Assembly: GCF_013093415.1 (NCBI RefSeq)
Contig: NZ_JABFBC010000001.1
Location: forward strand, 1,178,001-1,242,000
Direction: 5' to 3'
From: Halovulum dunhuangense
GTDB lineage: Bacteria > Pseudomonadota > Alphaproteobacteria > Rhodobacterales > Rhodobacteraceae
Length of the DNA: 64,000 nucleotides
Position numbers and translations under genes: made by a program. A model generated the notes under the pieces. It was not told the origin of the DNA and did no database searches. It worked only from the letters and a program-made list of their open reading frames with translations. Every line of letters starts with the position of its first letter. Position 1 is the first letter of the stretch. Of this stretch, positions 62,161 to 64,000 are shown piece after piece.

Positions 62161-63726
62161 ATGGCTTTGACTCTCAGCATGCCCGAGCAGCATGATCTGC
62201 GCCCCCGCATCACCGTGTTCGGTGTCGGCGGCGCCGGCGGCAACGCCGTCAACAACATGATCGAGAAAAACCTTGAAGGCGCCGAGTTCGTGGTGGCGAA
62301 CACCGACGCCCAGGCGCTGGCCCAGAACCAGGCTCCGCAGAAGATCCAGCTTGGGGTCGAGGTAACCCAGGGTCTTGGCGCCGGGGCCCGGCCCGAGATC
62401 GGCTCTGCCGCGGCAGAGGAATCGATCGAGGCGATCGTCGACCAGCTTTCCGGCGCGCACATGTGCTTCATCACCGCCGGCATGGGCGGCGGGACCGGCA
62501 CGGGTGCCGCCCCGATCATCGCCCGCGCCGCGCGCGAGATGGGCGTGCTGACCGTCGGCGTGGTGACCAAGCCCTTCCAGTTCGAGGGTGCGCGCCGTAT
62601 GCGCCAGGCCGAGGCCGGCGTCGAGGAGTTGCAGAAGGTGGTGGACACGCTGATCGTGATCCCCAACCAGAACCTGTTCCGGCTCGCCAACGAAAAGACC
62701 ACCTTCACCGAGGCGTTCTCGATGGCCGATGACGTGCTCTACCAGGGCGTCAAGGGCGTGACCGACCTGATGGTCCGCCCCGGCATCATCAACCTCGACT
62801 TCGCCGATATCCGCTCGGTGATGGACGAGATGGGCAAGGCGATGATGGGCACCGGGGAAGCCGAGGGCGAGGACCGCGCCATCCAGGCCGCGGAAAAGGC
62901 CATCGCGAACCCGCTGCTGGACGAAATCAGCCTGAAGGGTGCCAAGGGTGTCCTGATCAACGTGACCGGCGGCCCGGACCTGACGCTGTTCGAACTGGAC
63001 GAGGCCGCGAACCGCATCCGCTCGGAAGTGGACCCTGACGCCAACATCATCGTCGGCTCCACCCTCGATCCCGAGATGAGCGGCAAGATGCGGGTTTCCG
63101 TCGTCGCCACCGGCATCGATGCCGAGCAGGGCACTTCCGCCGCGCCGGCAACGGGTGCAGGCGTGCGCCGTCCCGCCGCGCAGCCGGCCGCGCCCGCGCC
63201 CCAGCCCCGGCACGAGCCGGTAGCAGTCCAGCGCGCCGAGGAAGACATCCCCGCCGGCCGCAGCTTCGTCGATGCCCGTGCGCAGCGCCAGCCGGAACCG
63301 GCGCCCGCGCCGGCGGCCGCTCACCGCGAGATCGAGGCGCCGGTGACGCACCAGATGATCGAGGACGAGGCGCCCGAGCCGCAGCAGCAGATGCGCGCGG
63401 TCGAACAGCCGATGGCAGAGGCCCCGCGCCGCGCGGGCGAGCCGTCGGCCGAGACGCTTCAGCGCCTTGCGGCTGCCGTGAACCGCAAGCCCGAGACGCA
63501 GGCCGAGCGCCCGGCATCCGCGCCCCTTCAGCGTCCGCGCGCGGCCGAGCCCGAGGGCGGGCGCTTTGCGATCAACAGCCTGATCCACCGCATGACCGGG
63601 CAGGGCCACCGCGAGGAGCGCGAAACCGCGCCGCGCCAGTCCCCGCCGCTGACATCCGGCAATGGCGAGCGGCGTGAGCGCGACCCGAGCGAGATCCCGG
63701 CCTTCCTGCGCAGGCAGGCCAACTGA
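62161..63726 (+). CDS. ftsZ: Cell division protein FtsZ
   Basis: 521 residues. Tubulin-like GTPase: [14 protein letters not shown] (~20-33) and the signature [10 protein letters not shown] (~109-118), with [11 protein letters not shown] in the T7 region. A long, Pro/Ala/Gln/Arg-rich, disordered linker (~320-505) leads to the conserved C-terminal peptide [14 protein letters not shown] (508-521), which binds FtsA and other partners. The ~185-residue linker is longer than in E. coli but usual in alphaproteobacteria. Forms the Z-ring at midcell. Confidence 0.98.
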   Translation: MALTLSMPEQHDLRPRITVFGVGGAGGNAVNNMIEKNLEGAEFVVANTDAQALAQNQAPQKIQLGVEVTQGLGAGARPEIGSAAAEESIEAIVDQLSGAHMCFITAGMGGGTGTGAAPIIARAAREMGVLTVGVVTKPFQFEGARRMRQAEAGVEELQKVVDTLIVIPNQNLFRLANEKTTFTEAFSMADDVLYQGVKGVTDLMVRPGIINLDFADIRSVMDEMGKAMMGTGEAEGEDRAIQAAEKAIANPLLDEISLKGAKGVLINVTGGPDLTLFELDEAANRIRSEVDPDANIIVGSTLDPEMSGKMRVSVVATGIDAEQGTSAAPATGAGVRRPAAQPAAPAPQPRHEPVAVQRAEEDIPAGRSFVDARAQRQPEPAPAPAAAHREIEAPVTHQMIEDEAPEPQQQMRAVEQPMAEAPRRAGEPSAETLQRLAAAVNRKPETQAERPASAPLQRPRAAEPEGGRFAINSLIHRMTGQGHREERETAPRQSPPLTSGNGERRERDPSEIPAFLRRQAN

Positions 63727-63753
63727 TAGGCGACATTTCGCCGATGCAGACAG

Positions 63754-63779
63754 AGGCGCCCCCGCGGGGGCGCCTTTTT
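63754..63779 (+). terminator. Rho-independent terminator after ftsZ
   Basis: AGGCGCCCCC / GGGGGCGCCT stem with almost no loop, followed by TTTTT, 27 nt after the ftsZ stop. It separates ftsZ from lpxC, which therefore needs its own promoter. Confidence 0.92.
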
Positions 63780-63816
63780 CAATAGGGATCAGGCGTTTCG
63801 CGGCCGCTGTAGCAAA

Positions 63817-63926
63817 CCGACACATTCTTTGAGTTGTATGGGTGCCCCCCCGACACATAACTGACGCAAAGGTAAAGACGTGGGACGCACCACCCCTGGC
63901 TTGCTGGCCAGTGCGGTATGTGTCGG
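63817..63926 (+). promoter_or_regulatory. Three-copy decamer in the lpxC leader
   Basis: CCGACACATT (63817-63826), CCGACACATA (63850-63859) and the inverted copy TATGTGTCGG (63917-63926), an exact reverse complement of the second. The inverted copy touches the lpxC ribosome binding site AAGGAG (63927-63932). Either upstream copy could pair with it in RNA, or all three could be protein sites. Confidence 0.5.
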
Positions 63927-63938
63927 AAGGAGTGGCCC

Positions 63939-64000
63939 GTGCAGACGAGTTTGAAGCGTGACGTCCAGTTCGTCGGGATCGGCCTGCATTCCGGTCGTCC
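63939..64000 (+). CDS. lpxC: UDP-3-O-acyl-N-acetylglucosamine deacetylase LpxC, N-terminal fragment
   Basis: The first 20 codons, cut by the window end: GTG start, then QTSLKRDVQFVGIGLHSGRP. The VGIGLHSG.P stretch is the conserved N terminus of LpxC, the zinc enzyme for the committed step of lipid A synthesis. GGAAGGAG lies 7-8 nt before the GTG; the TTG at 63951 is a less likely start. Its place after ftsZ is the usual dcw order. In E. coli LpxC is kept in balance by FtsH; nothing of that is visible here. Confidence 0.85.
   Translation, partial: MQTSLKRDVQFVGIGLHSGR

Overview
The window is a high-GC alphaproteobacterial chromosome segment, most likely Rhodobacterales (Paracoccaceae/Roseobacteraceae). 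The reasons are the gene content (DUF2484 genes inside the division cluster, a DUF2927 lipoprotein, a MoxR/VWA/XdhC/MocA maturation set, rnpB just upstream of mraZ), long antisense shadow frames typical of such GC content, and family-level similarity of nearly every protein. Genus cannot be told from the sequence alone. I see no tRNA, rRNA, insertion sequence, prophage or CRISPR array.

Left part (1-20 kb): the 3' end of an mgtE-type magnesium transporter gene, then a tight four-gene set for maturation of molybdenum hydroxylases (MoxR ATPase, VWA protein, XdhC, and a molybdopterin-binding/nucleotidyltransferase fusion). Next come a bitopic protein with a PilP/GspC-like tail, a SIMPL-domain periplasmic protein and O-acetylhomoserine sulfhydrylase. 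A divergent exopolysaccharide-type locus follows: a Tat-exported DUF3131 protein opposite an 1116-residue fusion of a GH18-like, a NodB deacetylase and a GT2 synthase domain. After it are a lipoprotein, a persulfide dioxygenase-like enzyme, a bacterial voltage-gated sodium channel and a DEAD-box helicase.

Middle part (20-41 kb): a bicupin, a class III aminotransferase, and a phosphate-scavenging pair (phytase-like protein and 5'-nucleotidase) preceded by a four-heptamer Pho box. A PepSY / cytochrome b561 / membrane-anchored LuxR regulator operon and an apparently leaderless SRAP gene follow. On the minus strand is a six-gene membrane-stress operon: a 31-aa membrane peptide, XpaC-like, TelA-like, DUF2927 lipoprotein, SPFH-GYF and Zn-ribbon membrane protein. 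Then come a cold-shock protein, gatCA, a ceramidase-like protein, a UPF0173 hydrolase, tadA, an RluB-type pseudouridine synthase, a conserved unknown, an AmpD-like amidase and RNase P RNA.

Right part (41.9-64 kb): the complete division and cell-wall (dcw) cluster, mraZ-rsmH-ftsL-ftsI-murE-murF-mraY-murD, then a SAM methyltransferase gene and an inverted polysaccharide pyruvyl transferase gene, then ftsW-murG-murC, three tiny membrane-protein genes, murB-ddl-ftsQ-ftsA, ftsZ and the first 62 nt of lpxC. Most dcw genes overlap by 1-14 nt, so translational coupling is likely. The inverted gene and the 383-nt gap before ftsZ divide the cluster into at least three probable transcription units.

The most interesting non-gene signals are a 35-bp element found twice, each time just 3' of a gene in the sense direction; the Pho box array; MraZ-type repeats on a 10-bp grid far upstream of mraZ; a perfect DnaA box between rnpB and mraZ; and a three-copy decamer in the lpxC leader that could form mutually exclusive hairpins next to the lpxC ribosome binding site.
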